Shown here: positions 51,135 to 61,435 of the stretch, in pieces
Layout of the letters: every line of letters starts with the position of its first letter
How positions within the stretch are numbered: position 1 is the first letter of the stretch
NCBI RefSeq assembly: GCF_900086705.1
Contig: NZ_LT575483.1
Location: 3,679,458-3,743,457 of the forward strand
Direction of reading: 5' to 3'
DNA length: 64,000 nt
Source: Massilibacillus massiliensis
GTDB taxonomy: Bacteria; Bacillota; Negativicutes; FLKF01
The notes under the pieces: model-generated
Databases searched by the model: none
Told to the model about the DNA's origin: nothing
The model's input: the letters and a program-made list of their open reading frames with translations, nothing else
Translations under genes and position numbers: made by a program

Positions 51135-52319
51135 ATGAGCAGCAATGAATTTGTATTGCAGATTCCCTATGGAACAAGAGATTTTTTACCGCATGAAGCA
51201 GCTTGTAAGCGGGCAATTGAAGCGAAAATCGCAGAAACTTTTGTAAAATGGGGTTATGATGAAGTGGTTACCCCAACGATTGAATATCTAGATGTGCTTA
51301 CGATTGGCAATGGGCGAGATGTGGAACCACAAATGTTTAAATTTTTTGATAAAAATAATCGCACATTGGCACTTCGGCATGATATGACTACGCCGATTGC
51401 CAGAGTCGCGGCAAGTCGGTTGCACGAGGAAAAATTCCCACTTAAATTATCCTATATTACAAATGTCTACCGTTATGAACAAGCACAAACGGGACGCCAA
51501 TGTGAGTTCTATCAAGCTGGTGTCGAATTAATGGGTGCAGAGAATGCAAGTGCCGATGCTGAAGTGATAGCATTGTCTATTGAACTGCTTTTACAAGCCG
51601 GTCTTAAAAATTTTCAGGTCAGTTTGGGACAGGTAGAATTCATTCATGGCGTCATGGAAGAACTTAATATAGCTGCAGAAAAGCAGCAAGCAATCAAACA
51701 AGCTATGGTAACGCGTGATTTGGTTGGGCTTGGAGCAATGCTGGATCAGACAGCGTTAACAAGTCAGGCGAAAGAACTTTTAAAACGCATTCCGTTATTA
51801 CATGGAAAAGAAGACATGTTGAAACAAGCTTATTCGATGGTTTGCAATGAACAAAGTAAACGGGCTTTAGATCATTTAACAGAAATTTATGAAGTATTAA
51901 AAGGCTATGAACTTGAGTCCTATGTAAATTTTGATTTAGGTGTGATTCGTGACTTTAATTATTACACAGGGATGGTCTTTGAAGTTTATACGCCGGGTCT
52001 AGGGTTCCCTTTATGCGGCGGCGGCCGATATGATCATATGTTATCCGACTTCGGAACTGCTTGTCCTGCTACTGGATTCGCACTGGGCATTGAAAGAGTT
52101 ATGCTGGCACTAGAACGTCAACAGCTTCCAAAAGCGACGATCAAAAAAGATCTTTATATTGCTTGGCAGGCAGGTCACGAATTGGAAGCTATTAAAAAGG
52201 CAAAAAAAATGCGGGCTGAAGGCAAGTCGGTAGAAGTGGCATTGTGGGCACAACAAAAAGATGAAGCCGAAAAATATCAACATGCCAAAGGGTATCAAAC
52301 GTTGATATATATAGGATAA
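51135..52319 (+). CDS. hisZ: ATP phosphoribosyltransferase regulatory subunit
   Basis: 394 residues, a HisRS-like protein without tRNA charging. PYGTRDFLPHEA, LRHDMTTPIARVAASRL, YRYEQAQTGRQCEFYQAGVE and FPLCGGGRYDHMLSDFG are class II synthetase motifs 1-3 in HisZ form. It is required by the short HisG found downstream. A C-terminal anticodon-like domain is also kept. Confidence 0.93.
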   Translation: MSSNEFVLQIPYGTRDFLPHEAACKRAIEAKIAETFVKWGYDEVVTPTIEYLDVLTIGNGRDVEPQMFKFFDKNNRTLALRHDMTTPIARVAASRLHEEKFPLKLSYITNVYRYEQAQTGRQCEFYQAGVELMGAENASADAEVIALSIELLLQAGLKNFQVSLGQVEFIHGVMEELNIAAEKQQAIKQAMVTRDLVGLGAMLDQTALTSQAKELLKRIPLLHGKEDMLKQAYSMVCNEQSKRALDHLTEIYEVLKGYELESYVNFDLGVIRDFNYYTGMVFEVYTPGLGFPLCGGGRYDHMLSDFGTACPATGFALGIERVMLALERQQLPKATIKKDLYIAWQAGHELEAIKKAKKMRAEGKSVEVALWAQQKDEAEKYQHAKGYQTLIYIG

Positions 52320-52324
52320 ATAAA

Positions 52325-52849
52325 ATGCTAAAACGAATAAGGCAAGTTGTTTCAGCAATGACTGCTGAAATCTATACAGAAGACAAACAGTTTATTCAAA
52401 AGCATTTAGAAGAAAATGAACAAAAATTATTCTGGTCAATGAATCTGCCTGATCAAAGGCATGCGCTCAATGTTGCTTATACGGCAATTCAATTCGCAAA
52501 AAAAATCCCTGATCTTAATAGAGAAAAGTTAATCAAACTGTCTTTATTGCATGATGTAGGGAAAGTACGTGGAGACGTGAGCACTTTAGATAAAATTATA
52601 ACGGTAGTGGCATATAAATTTGCCCCCCATTGGTCAGAAAAATGGGGGAAGCATGGCAAGGGAAACAAAATAGACAATCTGCGGCATGCGTTCTATATCT
52701 ATTTTTATCATCCAAAGATTAGTAAAGAGAAACTTAAAGCCATTGGTTTAATGGATCTAGCAGAACTTGTTTCCAAACATCATGAAGCTCCAACAGATGA
52801 TGATCCGTTGGAGCTTGTGATCTTACGTGACGCAGATGATGCAAATTAA
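52325..52849 (+). CDS. HD-domain phosphohydrolase
   Basis: 174 residues. The HD motif is in LIKLSLLHDVGKVRGD, with the first His in PDQRHALNVAYTA and a later His/Asp. Similar small HD proteins act on nucleotides; the substrate is unknown. It follows hisZ by 5 nt and is cotranscribed. Its stop overlaps the convergent dehydrogenase stop by 4 nt. Confidence 0.8.
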   Translation: MLKRIRQVVSAMTAEIYTEDKQFIQKHLEENEQKLFWSMNLPDQRHALNVAYTAIQFAKKIPDLNREKLIKLSLLHDVGKVRGDVSTLDKIITVVAYKFAPHWSEKWGKHGKGNKIDNLRHAFYIYFYHPKISKEKLKAIGLMDLAELVSKHHEAPTDDDPLELVILRDADDAN

Positions 52850-53799
52850 TATCCAGCTTGTTTATTAATGATATTAAGCATTTCTGAATCATTATTAAAT
52901 TTATTGAGATTTTCGATAAATAATTTAATTGCCCGGTCAAGATAATATGGTGAATTTGCTGCAATATGTGGTGTAATCATAAGATTATCTAGAGTCCAAA
53001 GCGGAGAATCTTCCGGAAGCGGTTCTTGTGCAAATACATCCAGAGCAGCTCCTTTGATGATTCCGGTTTGCAGGGCTGTAATTAAATCAGCTTCATTTAC
53101 GATTGCGCCGCGGGCAACATTGATAAAGTAAGCTGATTTTTTCATATTCCGAAAAGTTTCAATCGAAAACAATTCTTTCGTTTCCTGTGTCAGCGGTAAG
53201 GTCACGACAACAAAGTCGGCAGACGATAATAAATGTGGCAATTGATCCATCGTGTAGAGTTTGTCAACAAAAATTTCCTGCGTCATTGTGCGTTTCGTAG
53301 CAATGACTTTCATTCCGAGACATTTCGCACGTTTGGCAATTTCGCGGCCGATACTTCCAAGACCGACGATTGCAATCGTCTTATCATAAAGTTCTTCTAA
53401 AGATACCTGATGCTGCCAAATTTTTGATTTTTGATTCTCATAAATTCGCTGTAGATTTCGTGTGAAAGTCAACATCATAGCTAAAACGTGTTCTGCCATT
53501 GGTATTCCATGAATACCGCGTGAGTTCGTCAGGATAATATCAGAGCTTACGAGTTCTGGTGAAAGTAATTGATCTACACCAGCGCTGAGTGCATGCACCC
53601 ATTTAAGGCGCTTGGCTTTTGGCAGTAAATCGCGGATGTCATGCTGTCCCCAAGTAATTAATATATCCGTATCTTCAATATAATTGATGGCTTCATATTT
53701 GTTACATTCTGTTACGTTGATATCCAGCCCAGCTTCTTGGATCAGGTTCTTTTGCTTATCGCTTAATCGCTGCACTACAAGGATATTTAGTGAAGGCAT
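52846..53799 (-). CDS. D-2-hydroxyacid dehydrogenase
   Basis: 317 residues, D-isomer-specific 2-hydroxyacid family. The NAD-binding loop is VGLGSIGREIAKRAKCLGMKVIATKR. The catalytic Arg is in FINVARGAIVNE, the Glu in AQEPLPEDSPLW, and the His in ITPHIAANS. It reduces 2-ketoacids. It lies on the opposite strand within the his locus, between hisZ-HD and hisG. SD AAGGGAG. Confidence 0.9.
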   Translation of the reverse strand: MPSLNILVVQRLSDKQKNLIQEAGLDINVTECNKYEAINYIEDTDILITWGQHDIRDLLPKAKRLKWVHALSAGVDQLLSPELVSSDIILTNSRGIHGIPMAEHVLAMMLTFTRNLQRIYENQKSKIWQHQVSLEELYDKTIAIVGLGSIGREIAKRAKCLGMKVIATKRTMTQEIFVDKLYTMDQLPHLLSSADFVVVTLPLTQETKELFSIETFRNMKKSAYFINVARGAIVNEADLITALQTGIIKGAALDVFAQEPLPEDSPLWTLDNLMITPHIAANSPYYLDRAIKLFIENLNKFNNDSEMLNIINKQAGY

Positions 53800-53898
53800 G
53801 ATGAATATCTCCCTTTATCTATTGTTTTTCATGCGCAATGGTTTTTTATTACGCACTATATACTATTCTACATATAGCTGAAAATCCCTACAAATAGG

Positions 53899-53963
53899 TT
53901 GACGAATCTATTGATGAATGCTAATATAGTAACATATCATCACTTTAAATAGTTAAAGTGATG
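53899..53963 (+). promoter_or_regulatory. hisG promoter and palindromic operator candidate
   Basis: -35 TTGACG (53899-53904), 17-nt spacer, -10 TAATAT (53922-53927). From about +5, CATCACTTTAA (53938-53948) and TTAAAGTGATG (53953-53963) form a perfect inverted repeat with a 4-nt spacer. The SD GGAGG comes just after. A dimeric repressor such as the YerC-like protein could bind here. No T-box elements are seen. Confidence 0.65.
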
Positions 53964-53983
53964 AATTTTATAGGAGGTTTCTC

Positions 53984-54649
53984 ATGACTTCGAATGATAT
54001 GGATTACTTAACCGTTGCCTTGCCTAAGGGAAAATTATTTCAGCCATCAGCAGATATTTTAGCCAAGATTGGATACACGGCTGAAGGTTTAAGCGAGAAA
54101 TCACGTAAATTAGTCATTGTAAATGAAGAAAAAAAGATAAAATTTATTATAACAAAAACAGTGGATTTACCGACTTATGTTGAATATGGTGCTGCAGATA
54201 TTGGCATTATAGGCAAAGATATTTTATTAGAAGAAGGTAAAAATGTATATGAGCTGTCAGATTTGAAATATGGATTTTGCCGATTGATGGTTGCCGTGCC
54301 CAAAGCATTGTTGAAGGAAAAATTAAGTGATTATGCGCATATGCGTGTAGCTACAAAATTTCCTAAGATCGCAGAGCGTTTTTTCCAGAGTAAAGGAATT
54401 CAAATGGAATTTATTAAACTCAATGGATCAATTGAACTTGGACCGATGGTCGGACTTGCTGAAATTATTGTAGATATCGTAGAAACTGGTCGTACATTAA
54501 AAGAAAATAATCTAATTGAAATTGCGCAAATTTCAGATGCAACTGCACGCTTTATTGCAAATCGAGTCAGCTTTAAAATGAAATTTGATCGCATTCATCA
54601 AATGGTGGAAGATTTACGATTGATTGTGGAAAGCGAGGGGACAAAATGA
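53984..54649 (+). CDS. hisG: ATP phosphoribosyltransferase, short form
   Basis: 221 residues, without the C-terminal regulatory ACT-like domain of the long form. LTVALPKGKLFQPSADIL, GAADIGIIGKD, FCRLMVAVPK, RVATKFPKIAERFF and DIVETGRTLKENNL are HisG marks. It starts histidine synthesis from ATP and PRPP and depends on HisZ, found at 51135. Overlaps hisD by 4 nt. Confidence 0.96.
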   Translation: MTSNDMDYLTVALPKGKLFQPSADILAKIGYTAEGLSEKSRKLVIVNEEKKIKFIITKTVDLPTYVEYGAADIGIIGKDILLEEGKNVYELSDLKYGFCRLMVAVPKALLKEKLSDYAHMRVATKFPKIAERFFQSKGIQMEFIKLNGSIELGPMVGLAEIIVDIVETGRTLKENNLIEIAQISDATARFIANRVSFKMKFDRIHQMVEDLRLIVESEGTK

Positions 54650-55983
54650 GATTGGTGGATACTGCATTCTTCACAGAGGATGAAATAGCAAAATTGCTCC
54701 AAAAGCCGGCTTTTGATGAAGTTGCATTAAGTGATCGTGTGAGAGAAAAAAATAAAATTTTATTTGGTAAAGATTTGTCTGCTGCTGAAATTGTCAACGA
54801 AATTGTGCAAGCTGTTCGTAAAGAGGGCGATGCTGCGATCATTCGATACACAAAATTAGTGGATGGTGTGGATTTCAACAATACATCATTCTTCGTTACA
54901 GCAGAAGAATTCGCAGAAGCCGAAAAATTGGTGGATATAGATGTAATGACTTCTATAAAAAAAGCTGCGAATAATGTTCGGAAATATCATGTTGAACAAA
55001 AGCCAAAATCTTGGCTGACGTATCGTGAGCATGGAGCAATGCTGGGACAATCTTGTATTCCTTTGGACAGAGTAGGCATTTATGTACCCGGTGGTACGGC
55101 GGCGTATCCGTCATCTGTGATTATGAATGCGGTTCCGGCAGCTGTTGCGGGCGTAAAAGAGATTGTGATGGCAGTTCCTCCAGACGCTGCCGGCAAAGTC
55201 AATCCATACGTTTTAATGGCAGCCCGTGAAGCTGGGGTATCAAAAGTTTTAAAAATAGGCGGTGCACAGGCAATTGCGGCATTGGCTTTTGGGACTGAGA
55301 CAGTGCCAAAAGTAGATAAGATTACTGGCCCGGGGAATATTTTTGTAACACTTGCGAAGAAAGCCGTATATGGTCATTGTGATATCGATATGCTTGCCGG
55401 ACCAAGTGAGATTTTAATTGTGGCGGATCAAACGGCGAATGTAGATTATGTCGCAGCTGATATGCTAAGTCAGGCTGAACATGATCCGCTCGCTACAAGT
55501 ATTGTGATTACGGATAGCTTGGCGCTTGCAAAAGCGGTGGAAAGTGCAGTAGAAAAGCAACTTGCGAAATTGCCGCGACAAGACATTGCGCGTACTTCTT
55601 TAGATCATAATGGAATTATTATTGTAGCAAAAGATCTTATGCAAGCAATACAACTGGCGAATATTTCTGCTCCAGAGCATTTAGAAATTTTGACAGCGGA
55701 GCCATTTTCTTTGTTACCCTATATTCGTCATGCCGGCGCTGTTTTTTTAGGTCCATATTCTCCGGAGCCTTTGGGCGATTATTTTGCTGGGCCGAATCAT
55801 GTTTTACCAACAGGCGGTACAGCACGTTTTTATTCGGTATTAAATGTGGAAACGTTTATGAAACGTACGAGTATTATTTCTTATACTGCACCGGCTCTAG
55901 CTGCGGTTAAAGAAGATATTATACGCATGGCGGAGGCCGAAGGACTACAAGCACATGCAAATGCAATTAGAATGAGAGGTTAA
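54646..55983 (+). CDS. hisD: Histidinol dehydrogenase
   Basis: 445 residues. [61 protein letters not shown] and the SAPEHLEIL segment carry the zinc ligands and active site. It oxidises histidinol to histidine. Start ATG overlaps the hisG stop; SD GAGGGG. Confidence 0.96.
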   Translation: MRLVDTAFFTEDEIAKLLQKPAFDEVALSDRVREKNKILFGKDLSAAEIVNEIVQAVRKEGDAAIIRYTKLVDGVDFNNTSFFVTAEEFAEAEKLVDIDVMTSIKKAANNVRKYHVEQKPKSWLTYREHGAMLGQSCIPLDRVGIYVPGGTAAYPSSVIMNAVPAAVAGVKEIVMAVPPDAAGKVNPYVLMAAREAGVSKVLKIGGAQAIAALAFGTETVPKVDKITGPGNIFVTLAKKAVYGHCDIDMLAGPSEILIVADQTANVDYVAADMLSQAEHDPLATSIVITDSLALAKAVESAVEKQLAKLPRQDIARTSLDHNGIIIVAKDLMQAIQLANISAPEHLEILTAEPFSLLPYIRHAGAVFLGPYSPEPLGDYFAGPNHVLPTGGTARFYSVLNVETFMKRTSIISYTAPALAAVKEDIIRMAEAEGLQAHANAIRMRG

Positions 55984-55987
55984 GTAA

Positions 55988-57043
55988 ATGAAATATAGAG
56001 TAGGATTAAATGAATTGCCAACCTATGATGTATCAGAACAAGATTGGAACATCAAATTAAATGCGAATGAAAGTAATTTAAATTTGCCGCCATTGGTAGA
56101 AGAACGTGTAGTAAACCGATTGGCAAGCATCGCTTTTAATCGGTATCCCGATACTGAAAGTGATGATTTAAAAGATCTTCTTGCACAAAATTTCCAGGTG
56201 AAACCGCAAAATATTTTACTCGGCAATGGTTCCAGTGAAATTTTAGAGAAATTATTTTTTGCTTTTGGAGGACCTGATCGAAGTATAGTGTTTCCAGTAC
56301 CATCTTTTTCTATGTATAAAATTTATGCACACCTAAGTGAAGCCATTGCGATCCCCGTAGAATTGGAAGAAGATTATACGTTAGATCCAGAAAAAATCAT
56401 AACAGCAGCCAAAGAAAATCAGGCAAAATTAGTGGTTTTATGTACGCCTAATAATCCAACCGGGAATGCGATTCCATTAATGGACATTGAAAGGATTGCC
56501 AAGAATACAGATTGTCCGTTAGCGATTGATGAGGCTTATGTGGAGTTTCATGGAATATCAGCCGTTCAGTTACTTGAAAAATATCCAAATATCATCATTG
56601 CTCGTACTTTTTCAAAGGCGTACGGATTGGCGGCAGCGCGTATTGGCTATATGTTGGCAAATGAAGAAATCATACAAATGGTAAGCAAATCTTGTATGCC
56701 ATATCATATCAATACCTTGACCCTGGCAACTGCGGCAATTGTATATCAAATGCGTGATGAATTTGTACCACGTATCCAGATGTATGTTGCGGAACGTAAA
56801 CGCATGGCAGAGCAGTTGTCGAAATTAGCAGGGATTACAGTATATCCTTCAGATACGAATTTCATCTTAATCAAATATGCAAATGCTGCTGCATTAAATG
56901 CACACTTAGAAAATTTGAAAATCGGTATCAGGAGTTTTGGCGATGCGCCGCGTCTGGAAAATTGTTTGCGTATTACAGTGGGAACTCGTGAAGAAAATGA
57001 TACTTGGGTTAAGGTGCTAAAAGACTTTATTGAAAGGGGCTAG
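55988..57043 (+). CDS. hisC: Histidinol-phosphate aminotransferase
   Basis: 351 residues, PLP fold type I. KLNANESNLNLPP, LGNGSSEILEKLFFAF, CTPNNPTGNAIP, IDEAYVEF and the PLP Lys in ARTFSKAYGLAAARIGY are visible. It makes histidinol phosphate. Close behind hisD. Confidence 0.95.
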   Translation: MKYRVGLNELPTYDVSEQDWNIKLNANESNLNLPPLVEERVVNRLASIAFNRYPDTESDDLKDLLAQNFQVKPQNILLGNGSSEILEKLFFAFGGPDRSIVFPVPSFSMYKIYAHLSEAIAIPVELEEDYTLDPEKIITAAKENQAKLVVLCTPNNPTGNAIPLMDIERIAKNTDCPLAIDEAYVEFHGISAVQLLEKYPNIIIARTFSKAYGLAAARIGYMLANEEIIQMVSKSCMPYHINTLTLATAAIVYQMRDEFVPRIQMYVAERKRMAEQLSKLAGITVYPSDTNFILIKYANAAALNAHLENLKIGIRSFGDAPRLENCLRITVGTREENDTWVKVLKDFIERG

Positions 57044-57048
57044 GCATC

Positions 57049-57636
57049 ATGCGAGAGGCAGAAATAGCACGAAAAACAGCTGAAACAGATATTAAGGTAA
57101 AGGTCAATCTTGATGGTGAAGGAAGTTCACAGATTGCTACTGGGATTGGATTTTTTGATCATATGTTAATTCTCCTAAGTAGACATGGTTTGTTTGATAT
57201 GGTCGTCAGTTGTACAGGTGATTTGCAAATTGATGGGCATCATACCGTGGAGGATATAGGAATTTGTTTAGGGCAGGCCTTTCAAGAAGCAGTTGGCGAT
57301 AAACAGGGAATAAAACGTTATGGCACTAGTTTCGTACCAATGGATGAAGCTTTAGCTATGGTATCTTTAGATTTGAGTGGACGTGCATATCTGATTTATG
57401 ATGTTAAGCAACCATTAACACCGATGATCGGGACGTACGATAGTGAACTGACAGAAGAATTTTTACGCGCGTTTGTAAATCATGCTGGCATTACCTTGCA
57501 TGTAAAACTTTTGCATGGCAAGAATTCACATCATATTGTAGAGGCAATATTTAAAGCGCTTGGAAGAGCTTTAGGTGAGGCTTGCGAAAAAGATCCGCGT
57601 ATTAAAGGCGTCATGTCAACGAAGGGAATGCTATGA
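57049..57636 (+). CDS. hisB: Imidazoleglycerol-phosphate dehydratase
   Basis: 195 residues, monofunctional. TGIGFFDHMLILLSRHGLFD, DGHHTVEDIGICLGQAF and HGKNSHHIVEAIFKALGRAL supply the Mn ligands. No HAD phosphatase domain is fused, so histidinol phosphatase is encoded elsewhere. Confidence 0.96.
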   Translation: MREAEIARKTAETDIKVKVNLDGEGSSQIATGIGFFDHMLILLSRHGLFDMVVSCTGDLQIDGHHTVEDIGICLGQAFQEAVGDKQGIKRYGTSFVPMDEALAMVSLDLSGRAYLIYDVKQPLTPMIGTYDSELTEEFLRAFVNHAGITLHVKLLHGKNSHHIVEAIFKALGRALGEACEKDPRIKGVMSTKGML

Positions 57637-57698
57637 TTTTTTGTGTGATTTCGTCTAACAATATTTGAAACAGGTCTGTCTTTATGGGAGGATAAGCA

Positions 57699-58301
57699 AT
57701 GATTGCAATTATAGATTATGGGATGGGAAATCTATTTAGTGTAGAGAAAGCTTTTGTAAAACTTGGTGCGGATGTTGTTGTTACACGTGATGCAGCGTGC
57801 ATTGCCAGGGCAGATAAGGTCGTTTTACCAGGCGTGGGTGCTTTTGGCGACTGTATGAAAAATTTAGAGACATCGGGATTGATACCAATCATTATGGAAT
57901 CAGCAGACGCCGGTAAGCCGTTTTTAGGTATTTGTCTGGGGTTGCAAGTGCTGTTTGAGGGGAGTGAAGAGGCTCCGGGCATAAAAGGTTTGGGTATTTT
58001 GAAGGGAATGGTAAAGAAAATAACGGCTCCGGGTTTTAAGATTCCACATATGGGCTGGAACCAACTGCAAATGGAAAGAAAAACTCCATTACTAGATTGT
58101 CTGCCGCAAAATCCATATGTTTATTTTGTGCATAGTTTTCATGCGGTGCCGAGTGAACCAGATATTGTAACTGCTTTTACCGTGTATGGAGAAAAAATAA
58201 CTGCGGCGGTTGGCAAAAAAAATGTGCAAGCAATGCAATTCCATCCAGAAAAATCGAGTTGTGTAGGGCTTAAAATTTTAGAAAATTTTATTCGTCTTTA
58301 A
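57699..58301 (+). CDS. hisH: Imidazole glycerol phosphate synthase glutaminase
   Basis: 200 residues. Nucleophile Cys79 in FLGICLGLQ; His/Glu in MQFHPEKS. PHMGWNQ and YFVHSFHA are HisH marks. It feeds ammonia to HisF. SD GGGAGG. Confidence 0.95.
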   Translation: MIAIIDYGMGNLFSVEKAFVKLGADVVVTRDAACIARADKVVLPGVGAFGDCMKNLETSGLIPIIMESADAGKPFLGICLGLQVLFEGSEEAPGIKGLGILKGMVKKITAPGFKIPHMGWNQLQMERKTPLLDCLPQNPYVYFVHSFHAVPSEPDIVTAFTVYGEKITAAVGKKNVQAMQFHPEKSSCVGLKILENFIRL

Positions 58302-58325
58302 TTATGATAGTAAGGAGTTTGTTCG

Positions 58326-59087
58326 ATGATTATTTTTCCTGCAATAGATATTCGTGATGGTAAATGTGTACGGTTGACAGAAGGGCGTTTTGATCAAGAA
58401 ACTATTTTCGCTGATGATCCAACGGTTATGGCGAAAAAATGGGCAATGCTTGGCGCTGAATTTTTGCATATCGTTGACTTGGATGGGGCAGTTGCGAAGA
58501 AATCTGTGAATTTGCCAGCGATTCAGGCAATTCTTGAAAATGTGCAAATTCCCATTCAATTGGGCGGGGGAATTCGGACGATGCAAGATATTGAAAACGT
58601 GCTCAAGTTAGGCGTGAATCGTGTGATTTTAGGTTCGGTTGCCGTGCAAAATCCAGCACTGGTAAAAGAGGCTTGTGAAAAATTTCAGGATAAAGTTGTG
58701 GTTGGCATTGACGCGAGAGATGGAGTTGTAGCTGTAGACGGCTGGGCCGTTTCCGGGGGAATAGAAGCAGAGAAACTTGCAAAAAAAATGGCGGCAGTTG
58801 GTGTGACACGCATTGTATATACTGATATTTCTCGTGATGGTACATTGCGTGGTGTGAATACTGAAGAGACGGCAAACGTTGCCAAGATCAGTGGTGTTAA
58901 AGTCATTGCTTCTGGTGGGGTGCGGTCGATACAAGACATCCTTGACCTCAAAAAAGTGGAATCCGATGGTGTAGAAGGTGTAATTGTAGGAAAAGCAATT
59001 TATACGAATTCTCTTGATCTAAGAGAAGCATTAAAAGTGGCAAAGGGGAATAAAGATGTATACAAAAAGAATTATTCCATGCCTTGA
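58326..59087 (+). CDS. hisA: ProFAR isomerase
   Basis: 253 residues, TIM barrel. [57 protein letters not shown] and [13 protein letters not shown] are typical. It overlaps hisF by 32 nt, an unusually long overlap. Confidence 0.95.
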   Translation: MIIFPAIDIRDGKCVRLTEGRFDQETIFADDPTVMAKKWAMLGAEFLHIVDLDGAVAKKSVNLPAIQAILENVQIPIQLGGGIRTMQDIENVLKLGVNRVILGSVAVQNPALVKEACEKFQDKVVVGIDARDGVVAVDGWAVSGGIEAEKLAKKMAAVGVTRIVYTDISRDGTLRGVNTEETANVAKISGVKVIASGGVRSIQDILDLKKVESDGVEGVIVGKAIYTNSLDLREALKVAKGNKDVYKKNYSMP

Positions 59088-59814
59088 TGTAAAAGATGGC
59101 CGTGTAGTAAAGGGAACAAATTTTGTTGGTCTGCGTGATGCGGGAGATCCAGCAGAACTTGCAGCAGTTTATGATAGAGAACTTGCTGACGAACTCATTT
59201 TGCTCGATATTACTGCTTCTAATGAACAACGTAAAACGATTGTAGAGGTTGTTGCAGATTGTGCTTCGCAGGTGTTTATTCCCTTTACAGTGGGTGGGGG
59301 AATTCGTAGTGTCGAAGATATTCGCAAGCTATTAAAAGTTGGGGCAGACAAGATATCTTTGAACACAGCTGCCGTCAAGAATCCTAGTTTAATTGCTGAA
59401 GGTGCCGAAAAATTTGGCCGTCAATGTGTCGTACTTGCTGTTGATACACGGCGATGCGGTGAGCAGAAATGGGAAGTATATATCAATGGCGGACGAACAC
59501 CGACGGGTATTGATTGTATAGAATGGGTAAAAGAAGCTGTTCACTTAGGTGCAGGGGAAATTCTTTTAACGAGTATGGACTGTGATGGTACAAAAGATGG
59601 TTATGATATTTTACTTACACGTACAGTATCAGAAGCAGTGCATGTCCCCGTCATTGCCTCTGGTGGTGCAGGAGAATTGGAGCATTTTTACGAAGTATTA
59701 ACGAGTGGCAAGGCGGATGCTGTGCTTGCCGCATCTGTTTTTCATTATGGAAAATTTACGGTTCGGCAGGTAAAAGAATATTTAAAATGTCGCGGTTTGG
59801 GGGTTAGAATATGA
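59056..59814 (+). CDS. hisF: Imidazole glycerol phosphate synthase cyclase
   Basis: 252 residues, TIM barrel. [48 protein letters not shown] and [14 protein letters not shown] carry the catalytic Asp pair. It closes the imidazole ring and releases AICAR, linking to PurH upstream. The start lies inside hisA with SD GGGGA. Confidence 0.96.
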   Translation: MYTKRIIPCLDVKDGRVVKGTNFVGLRDAGDPAELAAVYDRELADELILLDITASNEQRKTIVEVVADCASQVFIPFTVGGGIRSVEDIRKLLKVGADKISLNTAAVKNPSLIAEGAEKFGRQCVVLAVDTRRCGEQKWEVYINGGRTPTGIDCIEWVKEAVHLGAGEILLTSMDCDGTKDGYDILLTRTVSEAVHVPVIASGGAGELEHFYEVLTSGKADAVLAASVFHYGKFTVRQVKEYLKCRGLGVRI

Positions 59815-60494
59815 ATTTCGATACGATTCAATTTGATGAACACGGTTTAGTGCCGGCAATCATTCAGGATGAAGCAGGACAAGTGCTGATGCTTGCTTAT
59901 ATGAACAAAGAATCTTTGGAAAAAACGGTGGAAACCGGATTAACTTGGTTTTATAGTCGCAGTCGTAAAGGTTTATGGCAAAAAGGCGAGACTTCGGGTA
60001 ACATTCAGATTGTGAAAGAAATTTCGTATGATTGTGATTGTGACACGTTGTTAGTCAAGGTTGAGCAAAAAGGCGCAGCCTGCCATACAGGGACATATTC
60101 TTGCTTTAATCGCAGACTTGGCGAATTTGAAAGTCACATGGCTGCACTATTTGATACAAATCAAGTATATAAAAATTCTGTATCGACCATTCTGCATGAT
60201 CTTTATAATGTAATAAATGATCGTAAACTTCATCCTAAGGAAGGCTCCTACACCAACTTTTTATTTGAGCAGGGGCAGGATAAAATCTTAAAGAAAATAG
60301 GTGAGGAAGCGGCAGAGACGATTATCGCTTCAAAAAACATGAGCAAAGAAGAAATTCTTTACGAAATGAGTGATCTTTGGTATCATTGTTTAGTATTATT
60401 AGCTTTTCATAATATATCGCCGAGCGAATTGCTTGGAGAATTGCAAAATCGCAGAAGTGGTGGTGCGTATCACCAATTTACAAAACAAGAATAA
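59811..60494 (+). CDS. hisIE: Bifunctional HisI-HisE
   Basis: 227 residues. The N-terminal PRA-CH domain has [31 protein letters not shown] and the zinc Cys in DCDCDTLL and [14 protein letters not shown]. The C-terminal PRA-PH domain (about 120-227) has [13 protein letters not shown] and [15 protein letters not shown]. It performs steps two and three of the pathway. Overlaps hisF by 4 nt. Confidence 0.96.
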   Translation: MNFDTIQFDEHGLVPAIIQDEAGQVLMLAYMNKESLEKTVETGLTWFYSRSRKGLWQKGETSGNIQIVKEISYDCDCDTLLVKVEQKGAACHTGTYSCFNRRLGEFESHMAALFDTNQVYKNSVSTILHDLYNVINDRKLHPKEGSYTNFLFEQGQDKILKKIGEEAAETIIASKNMSKEEILYEMSDLWYHCLVLLAFHNISPSELLGELQNRRSGGAYHQFTKQE

Positions 60495-60508
60495 ATGGGG
60501 CGTGTTTA

Positions 60509-61246
60509 ATGGGAAAATCTATTGGAATAGAGTTTATGGAAAAAACCAGATGTGATATTCTATCGCCAACTGATCGGGCAAAAGGACTGCCGCAGCCGCC
60601 GATTGAACTGTCAGCGGATGATTCGATAAAACGGATTCATTTGCCGGAGCCAGACTTATTAGAAGATAAACAAGTCAATTTTTTAGAATTGATAGAGCTG
60701 CGGACGAGTGTTCGTCAATATCATCAAACCAATCTTTCACTTAAAGATCTATCCTATTTGCTATGGTGTACACAAGGTGTAAAAATGGTAGCACCGACAG
60801 GCAAATCAACGTTGCGCAACGTGCCGTCGGCGGGAGCGCGACATGCGTTTGAAACCTATTTGCTGATCAATCAGGTAGACGGAGTAGAGGCTGGCTTGTA
60901 TCGCTTTTTAGCGCTTGAACATGCATTGATAGCGGTTGATGTAACAGAAGGTATAAAAGACCAACTGACAGCAGCTTTTATGAATCAGAAAATGATTCCG
61001 ACAAGTTCGGTTTCTTTCATATGGACGGCTATGGCAGAGCGTATGACATATGCTTATGGTGCGCGAGCGTATCGCTATTTACATTTGGATGCCGGACATG
61101 TTTGTCAAAATTTATATCTGGCAGCGCAGACAATTCATTATGGAACTTGTGCAATTGCACATTTCGATGATGAAAAAGTCAACCAATGTTTAAAAATAGA
61201 TGGTGAAGATCAATTTGCAATTTATGCTGCGAGTGTAGGTAAATAA
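60509..61246 (+). CDS. SagB-type nitroreductase-family protein
   Basis: 245 residues. FLELIELRTSVRQYHQTNLSLKDLSYLLWCTQGV opens a nitroreductase FMN fold. PSAGARHAFETYLLINQVDGVEAGLYRF is the SagB/ThcOx pattern, and RAYRYLHLDAGHVCQNLYLAAQ is the last FMN segment. Standalone members of this family are common and their substrates are unknown. It follows hisIE by 14 nt and probably ends the his transcript. Confidence 0.85.
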   Translation: MGKSIGIEFMEKTRCDILSPTDRAKGLPQPPIELSADDSIKRIHLPEPDLLEDKQVNFLELIELRTSVRQYHQTNLSLKDLSYLLWCTQGVKMVAPTGKSTLRNVPSAGARHAFETYLLINQVDGVEAGLYRFLALEHALIAVDVTEGIKDQLTAAFMNQKMIPTSSVSFIWTAMAERMTYAYGARAYRYLHLDAGHVCQNLYLAAQTIHYGTCAIAHFDDEKVNQCLKIDGEDQFAIYAASVGK

Positions 61247-61252
61247 TTCCTA

Positions 61253-61293
61253 AAAAACCAGAAATCGTTTTTAAAAGCGATGCTGGTTTTTGT
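61253..61293 (+). terminator. Terminator after the his unit
   Basis: AAAAACCAG (61253-61261) pairs with CTGGTTTTT (61283-61291), with inner ATCG/CGAT pairing. Confidence 0.85.
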
Positions 61294-61435
61294 TATTTTT
61301 ACCATAACTGTTGCTTTGCTTGCATTTTATTAAAATTTTTTCATTTTCATATTGCCGAAATGCACATTTTAAGATAATATTTATATGTTAAAGTGTGATT
61401 TTATATTTCGTATATTATTGATAGTGGGTGAATTT

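Noticed and set aside
53800..53983. T-box leader for the his genes
   Set aside because: The leader is under 60 nt and lacks the TGGNACCGCG antiterminator sequence.
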